From positions 109,064 through 173,063 of the forward strand of contig JAFUEZ010000003.1 in the NCBI GenBank assembly GCA_017470115.1: DNA of 64,000 nucleotides, given 5' to 3'. Within the stretch, counting starts at the first letter, position 1, and each line of letters starts with the position of its first letter. This DNA is from Bacilli bacterium. Lineage in GTDB: Bacteria > Bacillota_I > Bacilli_A > RFN20 > CAG-826. Position numbers and translations under genes: made by a program. Below are positions 19,400 to 28,929 of the stretch, piece after piece. Under the pieces are notes generated by a model. It made no database searches. It was not told the origin of the DNA and was given only the letters and a program-made list of their open reading frames with translations.

Positions 19400-20167
19400 A
19401 TGGCAGAGAAAAATTCTAACTTTTTTACATTTGAAAGATATCAAGAAATCCTTGATTATTTAAAAGTGCACAAAAGAGCAACAGTAGATGAGCTTGCTAA
19501 AATTTTGTATGTTTCTCCAGCAACAGTTAGACGTGATTTGACTGAAATGCAAAAATTAAACATCATTCAAAGAACTCATGGTGGCGCACTTTATGTTGAT
19601 AATAATGAAGATGTTTCGATTTTCGTTAGAATGAATGAAGGATCTTCATCAAAAAGAGATGTTGCTCAAGTTGCTCTTAAACATATTCCAGAATTTAGAA
19701 CTTGTTTCATTGATAATTCATCAACTTCATATGAATTTGCAAAAATGTTAGATATGTCTTATAAGACAGTTGTTACAAATGGAATTCATATTGCAACAAC
19801 TTTATGTGAAAGAGAAGATATTGAAGTTATATTTTTAGGTGGAGTTATTAAATATAATTCATATGCTACTAATGGTAACTTTGCTACTGATATGTTAGAG
19901 CATTTCCGTTTCGATTTAATGATTTGTGGTGCAGCTGGAGTTAGACCAGATGGTACATATGAAAGATCGCGTGAAACAATGGAAGTTAAAAAGATTGCAA
20001 TGGAAAGAAGTGAGAAAAAGATCCTTCTTGTTGACTCCACAAAGTTTAAAAATAACTTCCTTTATAGGGTTGGAGCGCTTGAAGAATATGATGCAATTTT
20101 TACAGATTTAACTGATGAAGAGATTGCACCATATAAAGAAAAAGGCATTAAAATCTTCAATAAATAA
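19400..20167 (+). CDS. DeoR-family transcriptional repressor
   Basis: N-terminal DeoR winged helix: R-Y-Q-E-I-L-D-Y-L with V-S-x-A-T-V-R-R-D-L and the R-T-H-G-G-A hinge; then a DeoR sensor (RpiA-like sugar-phosphate-binding) domain to the C-terminus. About 255 aa, as usual. The frame extends to an ATG at 19361, but TATAAT at 19379-19384 lies inside that extension, so the ATG at 19400, preceded by GAAAGAG, is the better start. Family members respond to phosphorylated sugars. It stands alone between two terminators; possible targets are the neighbouring GH3 genes, which is a guess. Confidence 0.88.
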   Translation: MAEKNSNFFTFERYQEILDYLKVHKRATVDELAKILYVSPATVRRDLTEMQKLNIIQRTHGGALYVDNNEDVSIFVRMNEGSSSKRDVAQVALKHIPEFRTCFIDNSSTSYEFAKMLDMSYKTVVTNGIHIATTLCEREDIEVIFLGGVIKYNSYATNGNFATDMLEHFRFDLMICGAAGVRPDGTYERSRETMEVKKIAMERSEKKILLVDSTKFKNNFLYRVGALEEYDAIFTDLTDEEIAPYKEKGIKIFNK

Positions 20168-20196
20168 TGTGTCAGAATCTAGACACATTTTTTATT
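20168..20196 (+). terminator. Terminator after the DeoR gene
   Basis: TGTGTC (20168-20173) pairs with GACACA (20182-20187), then TTTTTTATT. Confidence 0.75.
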
Positions 20197-20283
20197 AATT
20201 TAATAAAAATATAGGGGTTTAGCAATTTTTTTGAGACTTATTTATTAATTTGTTCTACAATATTTATATAAGGAATTTAATCT

Positions 20284-20574
20284 ATGAAATATGTAATTTA
20301 TTTTCAAATCTTTGATGAAAAGAACCCATCATTTACAACTAAAGTTTTAAACATGGAATATCAAGCAACTAAAGATGGAGCTATAACAGCCTATAATAAA
20401 TTTAAGTCCGAGTGTCCTAATTTAATTGTTCCAGAAAGCTATTCAGCAGAAGTCATTATTAATGTTTTAGATGATGCTAATAATGTAATCAATTTCCATT
20501 TCCGTAGAGTTCGTTATGACTTTAGTGAAAAGAAGTATTACGAAGAAGCTGCAAAGGAATATTTCAAGTTTTAA
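20284..20574 (+). CDS. Hypothetical 96-residue protein
   Basis: Not recognised. A short soluble alpha/beta protein with a Tyr/Phe-rich start (K-Y-V-I-Y-F-Q-I-F) and a charged aromatic C-terminus (K-K-Y-Y-E-E-A-A-K-E-Y-F-K-F). AAGGA at 20271-20275 could serve as ribosome binding site. It stands alone between the DeoR terminator and the lysine riboswitch promoter. Codon use matches its neighbours, so it is probably a real gene. Confidence 0.6.
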   Translation: MKYVIYFQIFDEKNPSFTTKVLNMEYQATKDGAITAYNKFKSECPNLIVPESYSAEVIINVLDDANNVINFHFRRVRYDFSEKKYYEEAAKEYFKF

Positions 20575-20605
20575 TTTTTTCTTCGTAAATATTTAATTTT
20601 TAATG

Positions 20606-20633
20606 TTGACATAAAATCTATTTATATTATTAT
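20606..20633 (+). promoter_or_regulatory. Promoter for the lysine-riboswitch transcript
   Basis: A consensus -35 box TTGACA (20606-20611) and -10-like TATTAT (20628-20633) with a 16-bp spacer. The aptamer begins about 7-10 bp downstream, as expected. Confidence 0.7.
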
Positions 20634-20639
20634 TTATAC

Positions 20640-20853
20640 GAGATTGATAGAGGCGCAATCGAAAAGAGTAACTTATGGAGGAGACATCCAGCGAAATAAG
20701 TGAAAGGTGAGATTGCCGAAACGGTTTCAAGGTATTGAGGCCGATTGGGCTACAGGAGAACATCCTAGTAGACTCCTAGAAATTTTCTAGAGGAGCTATC
20801 GATGTAAATTCTGAAATGTGGGTTGCATCGATACGATGCAATCTTTTATTTTA
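20640..20853 (+). promoter_or_regulatory. Lysine riboswitch (L box) with transcription-terminator expression platform
   Basis: The aptamer shows the L-box landmarks: TAGAGGCGC (20648-20656), AGAGTA, G-A-A-A-G-G-T-G then GCCGAA, GGCT, AGACTCCT and GGAGCTATCGAT. P1 is formed by ATTGATAG (20643-20650) with CTATCGAT (20796-20803). The platform is a 10-bp hairpin, 20821-20830 with 20834-20843, followed by T-rich sequence. The 3' strand of P1 (TATCGATGTAA, 20797-20807) can instead pair with the 5' terminator strand (TTGCATCGATA, 20823-20833), so lysine binding should release the terminator and switch the transporter off. Confidence 0.92.
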
Positions 20854-20869
20854 CAGGAGGGATTTACAC

Positions 20870-21748
20870 ATGAGAAATTTTAGATTTTTCAATTCTATTC
20901 GTTTATTTGTCGCAGTTGCTGCTTTAAGTTCAACTTCATGTAGTTCTGGACCAGTTACAAACGAGAAACTAGTAATTGGTATGGAATGCGCATATCAACC
21001 ATTTAATTGGACAGTTAATAAAGCAAGCGACTTTACTTTACCAATTGATGGAACTAATCAATTTGCCGATGGTTATGATATTTCTGTTGCTAAATACTTG
21101 TCAGAAGATTTAGGAAAAGAAGTTGTTATTAAGAAGCTTGAATGGGATTCTTTAATTGTTTCGCTACAAAACGGAGATATAAATATGATCCTTGCAGGAA
21201 TGTCTGATACTCCAAAAAGAAGAGAATCAATTGATTTTACAGTTCCTTATTTATCAAGTGATTTAGCATTTTTAGTTAAAACTGAGAATTTACCAACAGG
21301 AAATTCAAAAGATAACCCACTTTCATATGAAGCACTTTTAACTTTATTTAGTGGTAAAAATTTAGTTTGCCAATCATCAGTTGTTGGTGATGAATTCATT
21401 GATACATATTTTGTTAGTCAAGAAGGTTATAATATTCATCACAATCAACCTCAAGCAACTTATCCTTTAGCTGCTCAAGACGTCAAAGCTGGAATTGCAT
21501 TTGCTATGCCAGCAGAATTACCTGTTGTCGAAGCTATGACAAATTTAGGTGGTTTATCAGTTTTATATTGTGATTACCGCTCATTTATCAGTGCAGAAGA
21601 TTTAGGTGGTTTATCAGTTTCAATTGGAACAAAAAAAGGCAACACAGAATTTACTAATGAATTAAATACATCATTAAATAAACTAACTGAAGCTCAAAGA
21701 AGCAAAATGATGGGAGAGGCTTCGCAAAGAAGCGCTGATAACGCTTAA
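20870..21748 (+). CDS. Lysine-regulated amino-acid ABC transporter, substrate-binding lipoprotein
   Basis: 292 aa. Lipoprotein signal peptide ending S-T-S-C, then a SBP_bac_3 family periplasmic-binding fold (start L-V-I-G-M-E-C-A-Y-Q-P-F-N-W; G-Y-D-I-S-V-A-K-Y-L; D-x-I-L-A-G-M-S-D-T-P-K-R). The frame runs upstream to 20816 through the terminator hairpin, so the ATG at 20870 with ribosome binding site CAGGAGGG (20854-20861) is the real start. The riboswitch upstream argues that lysine is the ligand or that uptake is controlled by lysine. The stop overlaps the permease ATG (TAATG). Confidence 0.9.
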   Translation: MRNFRFFNSIRLFVAVAALSSTSCSSGPVTNEKLVIGMECAYQPFNWTVNKASDFTLPIDGTNQFADGYDISVAKYLSEDLGKEVVIKKLEWDSLIVSLQNGDINMILAGMSDTPKRRESIDFTVPYLSSDLAFLVKTENLPTGNSKDNPLSYEALLTLFSGKNLVCQSSVVGDEFIDTYFVSQEGYNIHHNQPQATYPLAAQDVKAGIAFAMPAELPVVEAMTNLGGLSVLYCDYRSFISAEDLGGLSVSIGTKKGNTEFTNELNTSLNKLTEAQRSKMMGEASQRSADNA

Positions 21749-22539
21749 TGTTTGACTGGGAAAAAATAGGAAAAATATTCGCTGAGAATTCAGATTTAAT
21801 TTGGTCTGGTATCGCAACAACTTTGATCCTTTCTATTTTTGGAACAGTAGTTGGCCTTATACTAGGAATCTTTTTAGCATATGGAAAAAATATTAAAGTA
21901 AAAGATACAGATATTTTAATAATTAAGATTTTAAAGTCAGTTCTGCGAGGTTTTTGCGTAATTTACAGTGTTGTTTTGCGTGGAACACCAATGATGGTTC
22001 AAGCCTTAATATTTAAATATGGATGCCAAGCACTTGGGTTAAATTGGGAAAACATCAGATTTCCTAGTGAAGTATTAAATGTATTTAATGGATGGCTAAT
22101 TGCTGGTTTAATTGTCATAACTTTAAATACTGCTGCCTATATGGGTGAGATTGTCCAATCTGGTCTAAATGGTGTTGATAAGGGTCAAGTAGAAGGCGCT
22201 AGATCTTTAGGAATGACAAGTGCGCAAACATCAATTTCAGTTATTTTGCCTCAAGCAATAAGAAATGCACTACCTACCATAGGAAATGAGTTAATCGTTA
22301 ACATTAAAGATTCATCAGTTTTAAATGTTATTGCTGTTAGCGAACTTTTCTATCGCTTAAAAGACATTGCAACAACAACATATTCGTTCTTAGAAGCTTA
22401 TGTCATTCTCGCTTTAATTTATTTAGTTATGACTTTAATTGCTTCTGGTGTATTGAAGCTTGTTGAAATGAAACTCGATGGCAAGAAAATATCTCTTAAT
22501 CCATTTGGAAGATATTTAAGAGCAAGGAAGGAGATTTAA
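21748..22539 (+). CDS. Amino-acid ABC transporter permease (HisM/GlnP family)
   Basis: 263 aa, with about five hydrophobic segments. The coupling-helix EAA-type loop is [15 protein letters not shown], and the family motif [10 protein letters not shown] precedes it. Such permeases usually form homodimers or heterodimers; only one is encoded here, so a homodimer is likely. It starts on the last base of the binding-protein stop and is followed by the ATPase gene at 22542. Confidence 0.92.
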   Translation: MFDWEKIGKIFAENSDLIWSGIATTLILSIFGTVVGLILGIFLAYGKNIKVKDTDILIIKILKSVLRGFCVIYSVVLRGTPMMVQALIFKYGCQALGLNWENIRFPSEVLNVFNGWLIAGLIVITLNTAAYMGEIVQSGLNGVDKGQVEGARSLGMTSAQTSISVILPQAIRNALPTIGNELIVNIKDSSVLNVIAVSELFYRLKDIATTTYSFLEAYVILALIYLVMTLIASGVLKLVEMKLDGKKISLNPFGRYLRARKEI

Positions 22540-22541
22540 TA

Positions 22542-23540
22542 ATGGCTGAAATAGTATTAGAGATCAAAAACCTTGCTAAGTTTTTTGGAAAAACTAAGGT
22601 CTTAAGAGATATATCCTTAACAGTCGAAAAAGGCGATGTTATCGCAATTATCGGTCCTTCAGGAAGTGGAAAATCAACTTTTTTAAGATGTTTGAATTTG
22701 CTTGAAGAACCAACTAGAGGTGAGCTTATTTTTCAAGGAAAAACATATTTCAATATCGTTAAGTGCAAGAACGATTTTGTCGATTATGATGCTTATCATA
22801 AAGCCTTAGATAAGTACGAAGAAGAACTTGTAAGAACAGAAGATAATCTTGCTATTTATCAAAATTTAAAGATTGAAGGTAGTGATGACCCTGATCTTTT
22901 AAATAAAATTAAAGCTGCAAAGAAAGAATTTAAAGAAGTGAGGAAACATCCTGTTCAAAAAATCGATTATTATGATGCAAAACGATATGAAGAAGCGATG
23001 AAGAATACCCCTAAATTTTCTATTTCTTCAGGAGAAATTAATAAAATTCGCTCTAAGATTAATATGGTTTTCCAATCTTTCAATTTGTTTGAAAATAAAA
23101 ATGTTTTAAACAATTGTTGCCTTGCTCAAGAAAAAGTTTTGAAAAGATCTAAAGCAGAAGCAAAAGAAGTTGCTTTTAAAGAACTAGCAGCAGTTAACAT
23201 GCAAGACAGAATGAATTATTATCCAAGAGAGTTAAGTGGTGGTCAAAAGCAACGTGTTGCTATAGCTAGAGCTCTTTGCATGAATCCAGAAGTAATTTTA
23301 TTTGATGAACCAACATCTGCACTTGATCCTGAAATGGTTGATGAAGTTTTAAATGTTATGAAAAAACTCGCTTCAGAAGGTAGAACAATGATTGTTGTTA
23401 CTCATGAAATGAACTTCGCAAAGAACGTTGCAAACAAAGTTTTGTTCATGGATAAAGGCTATGTTGTGGAAAGCGGAAATCCAAAAGAAGTTTTTGAAAA
23501 CCCAAAGACTCAAAGACTAAAACAATTCTTAAAAATGTGA
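22542..23540 (+). CDS. Amino-acid ABC transporter ATPase with a ~90-residue insertion
   Basis: 332 aa, whereas GlnQ/HisP ATPases are about 240-250. Walker A G-P-S-G-S-G-K-S at 38-45, Q-loop F-Q-S-F-N-L-F (Gln178), signature L-S-G-G-Q-K-Q-R, Walker [13 protein letters not shown] and H-loop T-H-E-M are all intact. The extra length lies between Walker A and the Q-loop (about residues 68-165): a highly charged, probably helical/coiled segment rich in Lys, Glu, Asp and Tyr. This lies in the helical-arm region of the nucleotide-binding domain. RBS AAGGAGA. The stop codon lies inside the CRP-like palindrome at 23536-23551. Confidence 0.9.
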   Translation: MAEIVLEIKNLAKFFGKTKVLRDISLTVEKGDVIAIIGPSGSGKSTFLRCLNLLEEPTRGELIFQGKTYFNIVKCKNDFVDYDAYHKALDKYEEELVRTEDNLAIYQNLKIEGSDDPDLLNKIKAAKKEFKEVRKHPVQKIDYYDAKRYEEAMKNTPKFSISSGEINKIRSKINMVFQSFNLFENKNVLNNCCLAQEKVLKRSKAEAKEVAFKELAAVNMQDRMNYYPRELSGGQKQRVAIARALCMNPEVILFDEPTSALDPEMVDEVLNVMKKLASEGRTMIVVTHEMNFAKNVANKVLFMDKGYVVESGNPKEVFENPKTQRLKQFLKM

Positions 23541-23551
23541 TTTAAATCACG
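23536..23551. promoter_or_regulatory. CRP-like palindrome, copy 1
   Basis: TGTGATTTAAATCACG, a perfect 14-bp dyad (GTGATTTAAATCAC, 23537-23550) like the TGTGA-N6-TCACA CRP/FNR-family operator. It overlaps the stop of the ABC ATPase gene. AAAAACCCTGCAAAAC begins at 23562, exactly 12 nt after the dyad ends, as in copies 2 and 3. Confidence 0.55.
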
Positions 23552-23572
23552 AATTTATATGAAAAACCCTGC

Positions 23573-23602
23573 AAAACCGGTATATTTTTATCGGTTTTTC
23601 TT
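23573..23602 (+). terminator. Terminator after the lysine-transport operon
   Basis: AAAACCG (23573-23579) pairs with CGGTTTT (23592-23598), followed by TCTTTT. Confidence 0.7.
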
Positions 23603-23657
23603 TTGGTTTAAGTTATTTGATTTAATATTAAGTTGATTTGTAGTATAATTTTTCATA

Positions 23658-25226
23658 ATGAAAAAGTCACAAAATGAAACAAAAAAGAAAGTAGTTATTA
23701 TTGGCGCTGGCGTTTCTGGAATGGCAGCAGGTATCTATGCATTAGATAATGGTTTTGATGTTGAAATTTTTGAGAAGCATTTTATCGCTGGTGGTCAATG
23801 CACAGGATGGACTCGTGAGGGTGTTTTTATTGATGGATGTGCCCATTGGGTCGTAGGAACTAATCCACACTCTGATCTTTATCCACTTTGGTATCATATT
23901 GGAGCATTAAGTGATCAATCAATTATTCATGATACAGAATATTTCACTAAATATGTTGTTGGTAATGAAACAGTTACTCTATATTCAAATATAGAAAAGT
24001 TAGAAGCTGAATTATTACGAGTTGCTCCTGAAGACAAGAAATTAATTACAAGATTTATAAAAGACATAAAAGCTTATCAACATGTTAGAATCCCACTTGA
24101 TAAACCAATTGATCAAATGAATATTTTTGAGCTTACTGTTTTTGGAGTTCATTTTTTGCCTCTTCTATTCCCATATTTAAGATTAAAGAGCATTAATGTT
24201 CGTGAATTTTCAAAAAAATTTAAATCACCTATTTTAAGAGAAATGTTTAGCAGAGTTTTAGACCCTGATTTTAACTTCCATTCATTTGTTTATATTATGC
24301 AAGCTCTTTGTAAACGTGATGCTGGCGTAATTGAAGGTGGTTCACTAAAATTTGCGAATAATATCAAGAAAACTTTTGAAAGTAAGGGTGGTAAAATCCA
24401 TCTAAATTCTGAAGTTGAAGAAGTAATTGTCGAAAATAATGTTGCTAAAGGAATTGTTCTCAAAAATGGTGAAAAAGTTGAGGCAGATTATGTTATTTCA
24501 GCTTGTGATGCTCATTTCTTGCTTAATAAATTATTAAAAGGAAAATATAGAGATAAATATTTTGAAAACAAATTTGGTGATATTGAAAATAATCCATTAA
24601 ATACATGTATGCTTTTCTCTTATAAAGTTAGTAAAGCAAATATGTATAGTTATCCAAAGATGGTATCAATTCCATGTGAAGAATTTGTTATTGGTGATAC
24701 AAAAATTAATTTTATGAGCGTTAGAAATCATGCTTATGATAAAACGCTAAATGGTGATGCATCAACATTAATTGTTTTAATTCCTACAAAAGATAAAACA
24801 TATGATTTCTTTAAAGAGATGGATAGAAAGACATATCTTGAAACCAAAGAGAAGTTTGCTGAGATTATAAGAAAAGAACTTATTAAATATTTTGAACTTA
24901 GTGATGATGAAATTAAGTGTATTGACGTTACAACTCCACTTACATATGAACGTTATACAAATGCATATAGAGGTTCATACATGTCATTCATCTCTACAAA
25001 ACATGCACAAAAATTAATGAGACCTGGACTCATTAAAGGACTTAAGAATTTAGTAATTGCTGGTCAATGGATTATGGATCCAGGAGGTCTACCAATTGCA
25101 GTTATGAGTGGTAAACATGCAGCTATTAGAGTTTGCAAAATGAATAAACAAAAATTCGTAAATAAAGAAGAAAAGTGTGCTAAATTCAAGTTATTTTTTA
25201 CTTCTAAGTATAAATATACAACGTAA
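23658..25226 (+). CDS. FAD-dependent oxidoreductase, phytoene desaturase/CrtI-like
   Basis: 522 aa with an N-terminal dinucleotide-binding fold (V-V-I-I-G-A-G-V-S-G-M-A-A-G; E-K at the end of beta-2; G-G-Q-C-T-G-W) and the C-terminal FAD block (L-V-I-A-G-Q-W-I-M-D-P-G-G-L-P-I-A-V-M-S-G). This is the NAD(P)/FAD amine-oxidase/CrtI group, found widely in anaerobic Firmicutes where the substrate is usually unknown; no carotenoid genes are nearby. TATAAT (23644-23649) lies 8 bp before the ATG with no Shine-Dalgarno, pointing to a leaderless or nearly leaderless message. Confidence 0.8.
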   Translation: MKKSQNETKKKVVIIGAGVSGMAAGIYALDNGFDVEIFEKHFIAGGQCTGWTREGVFIDGCAHWVVGTNPHSDLYPLWYHIGALSDQSIIHDTEYFTKYVVGNETVTLYSNIEKLEAELLRVAPEDKKLITRFIKDIKAYQHVRIPLDKPIDQMNIFELTVFGVHFLPLLFPYLRLKSINVREFSKKFKSPILREMFSRVLDPDFNFHSFVYIMQALCKRDAGVIEGGSLKFANNIKKTFESKGGKIHLNSEVEEVIVENNVAKGIVLKNGEKVEADYVISACDAHFLLNKLLKGKYRDKYFENKFGDIENNPLNTCMLFSYKVSKANMYSYPKMVSIPCEEFVIGDTKINFMSVRNHAYDKTLNGDASTLIVLIPTKDKTYDFFKEMDRKTYLETKEKFAEIIRKELIKYFELSDDEIKCIDVTTPLTYERYTNAYRGSYMSFISTKHAQKLMRPGLIKGLKNLVIAGQWIMDPGGLPIAVMSGKHAAIRVCKMNKQKFVNKEEKCAKFKLFFTSKYKYTT

Positions 25227-25263
25227 ATTACTTAAAAATACATAGTTTAAATGAAGAATTATT

Positions 25264-25297
25264 AACCCCATATTATGAGTGTAGATATGGGGTTTTA
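25264..25297 (+). terminator. Terminator after the FAD oxidoreductase
   Basis: AACCCCATAT (25264-25273) pairs with ATATGGGGTT (25285-25294), followed by TT. Confidence 0.8.
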
Positions 25298-25496
25298 TGC
25301 TATAAAAATATCAAAAAATGATTCAGCACAAAGGCCTAATATTAAGTATCTATTTTTTTGAATGTGAATAAGTTAAATCTTATTCAAAATATAAATTATG
25401 GGTATAAAACTGCATTTAAGTTATTTATTCTTCAATAATCTTGAATATTTAATTTTGTAAAATTAAAATGTAATCATATGAAAAGAGGAAAATATA

Positions 25497-28400
25497 ATGG
25501 CTAAAAAACATTTAACTAACGGCATTATTTTTAGTGCTGCTTTTCTTTTAATTGCTGCTGCAGTTGGAGTCGGTTATCCAATCGGAAACAATTTATATTT
25601 CCAAAATTTAGGTGCTATTGGTACTCAACTATGGCCAAGTACAGTTGTTGATGAAGGCGATAGTCATACCGTTGAAAACCAAATGGGTAAAGACCTTGCA
25701 GAACAAGTCGAAGAAGAAGGCGCTGTTTTAGTTAAAAATAATGGCACATTACCTATGGAAAAAGGTGATAAAGTCAATATTTTAGGTTATGGCGCTTATC
25801 AATGGATTTATAGTGGATCAGGATCAGGAAGAGTATTATCTCAAAAAGGTGATAGTAGTTGGGACTCAATGGATGATATCGTTGATGCATTCAATTCTTA
25901 TGGTGTTCAAGTCAACACAGAACCAATTAATTATTACCGTACTTATCAAAGTGCAATGCACGATTTAAATACATTAAATAATAATGTAGATAGCAACCCA
26001 TATGGAATGTATGGATTAAGAGATCCAGATTGTGAAACAAATAGTGCTTATAAAACTATTTTAGATAACGCTGTAAATTATTCAGACACAGCAATTGTTG
26101 TTCTTTCAAGACAAGGTGGAGAATCTGATGATCTTCCTGAATGGACACAATACGTTTCAAAACCTTCAAATCATGAAGATCATGATAGACATCAATTAAT
26201 GATCTCTGAAGCAGAAGAAAATTTATTAAATTATGCTGCTGAAAATTTCGATAATGTTGTTGTTGTTATTAACTCAACAAATGCTTTCCAATTAGATTTC
26301 TTAGCTACAATTAAAGGTATTGATGCCTGTTTAGTTGTTGGAGCAACTGGAGAATTTGGTGCAAATGTTATCCCTTCATTACTTTATGAAGGTGGTGTCT
26401 CTCCATCAGGAAGACTTGCTGACACATATGCATTTGACTTCAGAGATACAGTTTATTTCCATCATACAGGATTTAATGGTGTAAGAATTTATAATGAAAC
26501 CGGAATTCCTTATGGTGTTAACCAAACAACAAATGGTGCTATTTCAAGAAGAGAATCATTACCATATATTGATTATTCAGAAGGTATCTATGTTGGTTAT
26601 AGATGGTTTGAAACCGCAGATGCTGAAGGTACATTTACTGGTGAATCTAGACAATTACTAGATGATTTAGATAGACCATATACAGTAAACGGATATGATG
26701 CAGTTGTTCAATATCCATTTGGATATGGTTTATCATATACTTCATTTACACAAAGAATTGTCGAAGTTAGTGTTCCAAATAATAGTACATTAACAAAAGA
26801 CACAGAAATTAAAGTTACAGTTCAAGTTACAAATACTGGTACTGTTGCTGGTAAAGAAGCTGTTCAACTTTATATGACACCTGAATATAAGAAGGGTGGA
26901 GTTGAAAAATCATATGTTAATTTAGTTGATTTTGATAAGACATCAACAATTGAACCTGGAAAGAGTGAATTTGTTGAATTAAACGTTAGAGCAAGAGATT
27001 TTGCTTCATTTGATTGTTATGATTCAAATAGCAATGGACATGCAACATACGAAATAGATGCTGGTACATATCAACTTAAATTAATGAAGAATTCTCACGA
27101 AGCAATCGAAGGTGAATCATTAACATATACAACATCAAAAGACATTATTCTTAATAAAGATCCAATCAGTGGCGAAGAAATCGAAACATTGTTTACAGGT
27201 GAAAACGCAATTGATGGCGTTCCAGTTGATGGAATTGGTGAAGAAGATGTCCCAGATTATATTTCAAGAAAAGATTTCAAGAATTTAACTGAACCTCTTG
27301 AAAATCAAGCATCCCATAGAGCTGCTGATGGAAGACATATGGGTACAAATACCAAAAATCTTATCTTATTTGCAGGTTCTAATTCTAGTGATCAAACAAA
27401 AGCTAATGCATGGAATAATGCAATAGAAGATGAATTAGGTGAAGAAATTGATGTTGATGCATTACATTCAGCTTCATGGGGACAATCAGGAAGTGTTAAA
27501 GTAACTGAACGTGTTGATGGCAAAGTCGCTTTAACAGAAGATGGTGAATATTTAGCAGATCCTGAAAATTGGGATGATCCATTATGGGACGAAATGTTAG
27601 ATCAAGTTTCATATAATAACGCAACTGGCTTAGTAAATAGAGCTCACCCTAACATTCCTGCAATTGATTCAATCGGATTCCCAGGAATCTATTCACTTGA
27701 TGGTCCAAACCAAATCTCATCATTTGCTAATGCATCTAATAGAGGTGTTGGTTATCCAAGTGCAACAGTTTTAGCTCAAACATTTAATAAAACATTAGCT
27801 TACGAATGGGGATTATCATTTGGTACAGATATGAATAATAAAGGTGTTTATGGCGTTTATGGTCCAGCTATGAACTTACATAGATCACCATTTAGTGGAA
27901 GAAACTATGAATATTATTCAGAAGATCCAAGATTATCAGGTTATATGGCAACTAATGCTGTTAAAGGTATTAGAGATACAGGTAGAATTGCTGTTATTAA
28001 ACACTTTGTAGCAGCTGAAACAGAAACTGGTAGAGATTCCTTATATACCTGGATGACAGAACAAGCTTTAAGAGAATTATATTTAGAACCATTCAGAATG
28101 TGTGTTCAATCTGGTTATACAACAGCTATGATGACTGCATATAATAGAGTTGGTGCTGTATGGGCCGGTGGTAGTGCAGCATTAATGAGAGGTGTCTTAA
28201 GAAAAGAATGGGGTTATAAAGGATATGTCATTACTGACTACTCAGATAATAACCAATATATGAATCTTGACCAAACAATTAGACTTGGTGGAGATATCGG
28301 TATGGCAGTTGGTCTTAGATTTAATTATCAATCAAATAGAAGAGCAGCTCATGTCTTAAAAGATGCTATCAAACATACTGTATTTGCTTATGTTGATTCA

Positions 28401-28595
28401 TTAAAAGCTAATGCTGATTTCAATGCAAATGGTGGATATAATGGTAAAACAATCGATTCTAAAGATGTAATTCCAGGAAAAGACTGGTTAACTCCAATTG
28501 TTATTACTGTTGAAGTTTTAGTTCCAGTTGCAGCTACACCATTACTTGTATTTGCTATATTGAACTTCATAAAATACTTTAAAAAAGTAGCTTAA
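25497..28595 (+). CDS. Second membrane-anchored, permuted GH3 beta-glucosidase
   Basis: 1032 aa. N-terminal TM about 9-30, then the GH3 C-terminal alpha/beta domain (E-E-G-A-V-L-V-K-N-N-G-T-L-P-M), an FnIII-like domain (about 420-560) and the catalytic barrel with K835-H836-F and nucleophile Asp914 in Y-V-I-T-D-Y-S-D, followed by a C-terminal TM (about 1003-1027) and basic tail. Domain order is the same reversed arrangement as the gene at 14851, but sequence identity looks modest, so this is an old duplication or independent acquisition. KHF is canonical here. RBS AGAGGAAA (25483-25490). Monocistronic, ended by a long hairpin. Likely an exofacial glycosidase anchored at both ends. Confidence 0.9.
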   Translation: MAKKHLTNGIIFSAAFLLIAAAVGVGYPIGNNLYFQNLGAIGTQLWPSTVVDEGDSHTVENQMGKDLAEQVEEEGAVLVKNNGTLPMEKGDKVNILGYGAYQWIYSGSGSGRVLSQKGDSSWDSMDDIVDAFNSYGVQVNTEPINYYRTYQSAMHDLNTLNNNVDSNPYGMYGLRDPDCETNSAYKTILDNAVNYSDTAIVVLSRQGGESDDLPEWTQYVSKPSNHEDHDRHQLMISEAEENLLNYAAENFDNVVVVINSTNAFQLDFLATIKGIDACLVVGATGEFGANVIPSLLYEGGVSPSGRLADTYAFDFRDTVYFHHTGFNGVRIYNETGIPYGVNQTTNGAISRRESLPYIDYSEGIYVGYRWFETADAEGTFTGESRQLLDDLDRPYTVNGYDAVVQYPFGYGLSYTSFTQRIVEVSVPNNSTLTKDTEIKVTVQVTNTGTVAGKEAVQLYMTPEYKKGGVEKSYVNLVDFDKTSTIEPGKSEFVELNVRARDFASFDCYDSNSNGHATYEIDAGTYQLKLMKNSHEAIEGESLTYTTSKDIILNKDPISGEEIETLFTGENAIDGVPVDGIGEEDVPDYISRKDFKNLTEPLENQASHRAADGRHMGTNTKNLILFAGSNSSDQTKANAWNNAIEDELGEEIDVDALHSASWGQSGSVKVTERVDGKVALTEDGEYLADPENWDDPLWDEMLDQVSYNNATGLVNRAHPNIPAIDSIGFPGIYSLDGPNQISSFANASNRGVGYPSATVLAQTFNKTLAYEWGLSFGTDMNNKGVYGVYGPAMNLHRSPFSGRNYEYYSEDPRLSGYMATNAVKGIRDTGRIAVIKHFVAAETETGRDSLYTWMTEQALRELYLEPFRMCVQSGYTTAMMTAYNRVGAVWAGGSAALMRGVLRKEWGYKGYVITDYSDNNQYMNLDQTIRLGGDIGMAVGLRFNYQSNRRAAHVLKDAIKHTVFAYVDSLKANADFNANGGYNGKTIDSKDVIPGKDWLTPIVITVEVLVPVAATPLLVFAILNFIKYFKKVA

Positions 28596-28699
28596 TAAAT
28601 CTTACTTAAAAGCAAATTATGAGGATTAGAGTAGGCTCCATATCAACGATTTCACACCAATATAAATAGTTTGATATTTCTACAATAAAACTAAAATTA

Positions 28700-28747
28700 T
28701 TTCCGACTAAAATGTAGTTGTAATTACGATTAGTCGGAAATTCTTTA
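28700..28747 (+). terminator. Hairpin after the second GH3 gene
   Basis: TTTCCGACTAA (28700-28710) pairs with TTAGTCGGAAA (28730-28740), followed by TTCTTTATT. The loop is long (19 nt). Confidence 0.65.
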
Positions 28748-28749
28748 TT

Positions 28750-28929
28750 ATGAAATATATAAAAAGATTAATAGAAGATATATTAAAGGATAGGTTTCAA
28801 AATAGTAAATCCGTACTTGTCTTGGGAACGAGACAAGCAGGTAAATCGACATTGTTAAAACATCTTTATTCAAATATAAATCGAAAAATCAGTAGAATTC
28901 TACAAAAAAAGAGATTGTTTTATCTATGA
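28750..28929 (+). pseudogene. Decayed AAA+ ATPase (DUF4143 type), copy 1
   Basis: A 59-codon frame with an N-terminal start like these ATPases and a P-loop (L-V-L-G-T-R-Q-A-G-K-S-T-L-L). It breaks off after about 50 residues. In the next frame the DNA reads V-E-F-Y-K-K-R-D, which resembles the start of the family's C-terminal PD-(D/E)XK-like block (x-I-D-F-x-x-x). So the gene seems to have lost its middle and shifted frame. Confidence 0.6.

Noticed and set aside
20816..20869. Upstream ATG extending the lysine-binding lipoprotein
   Set aside because: That extension translates the riboswitch terminator hairpin; the RBS and lipobox fit the ATG at 20870.
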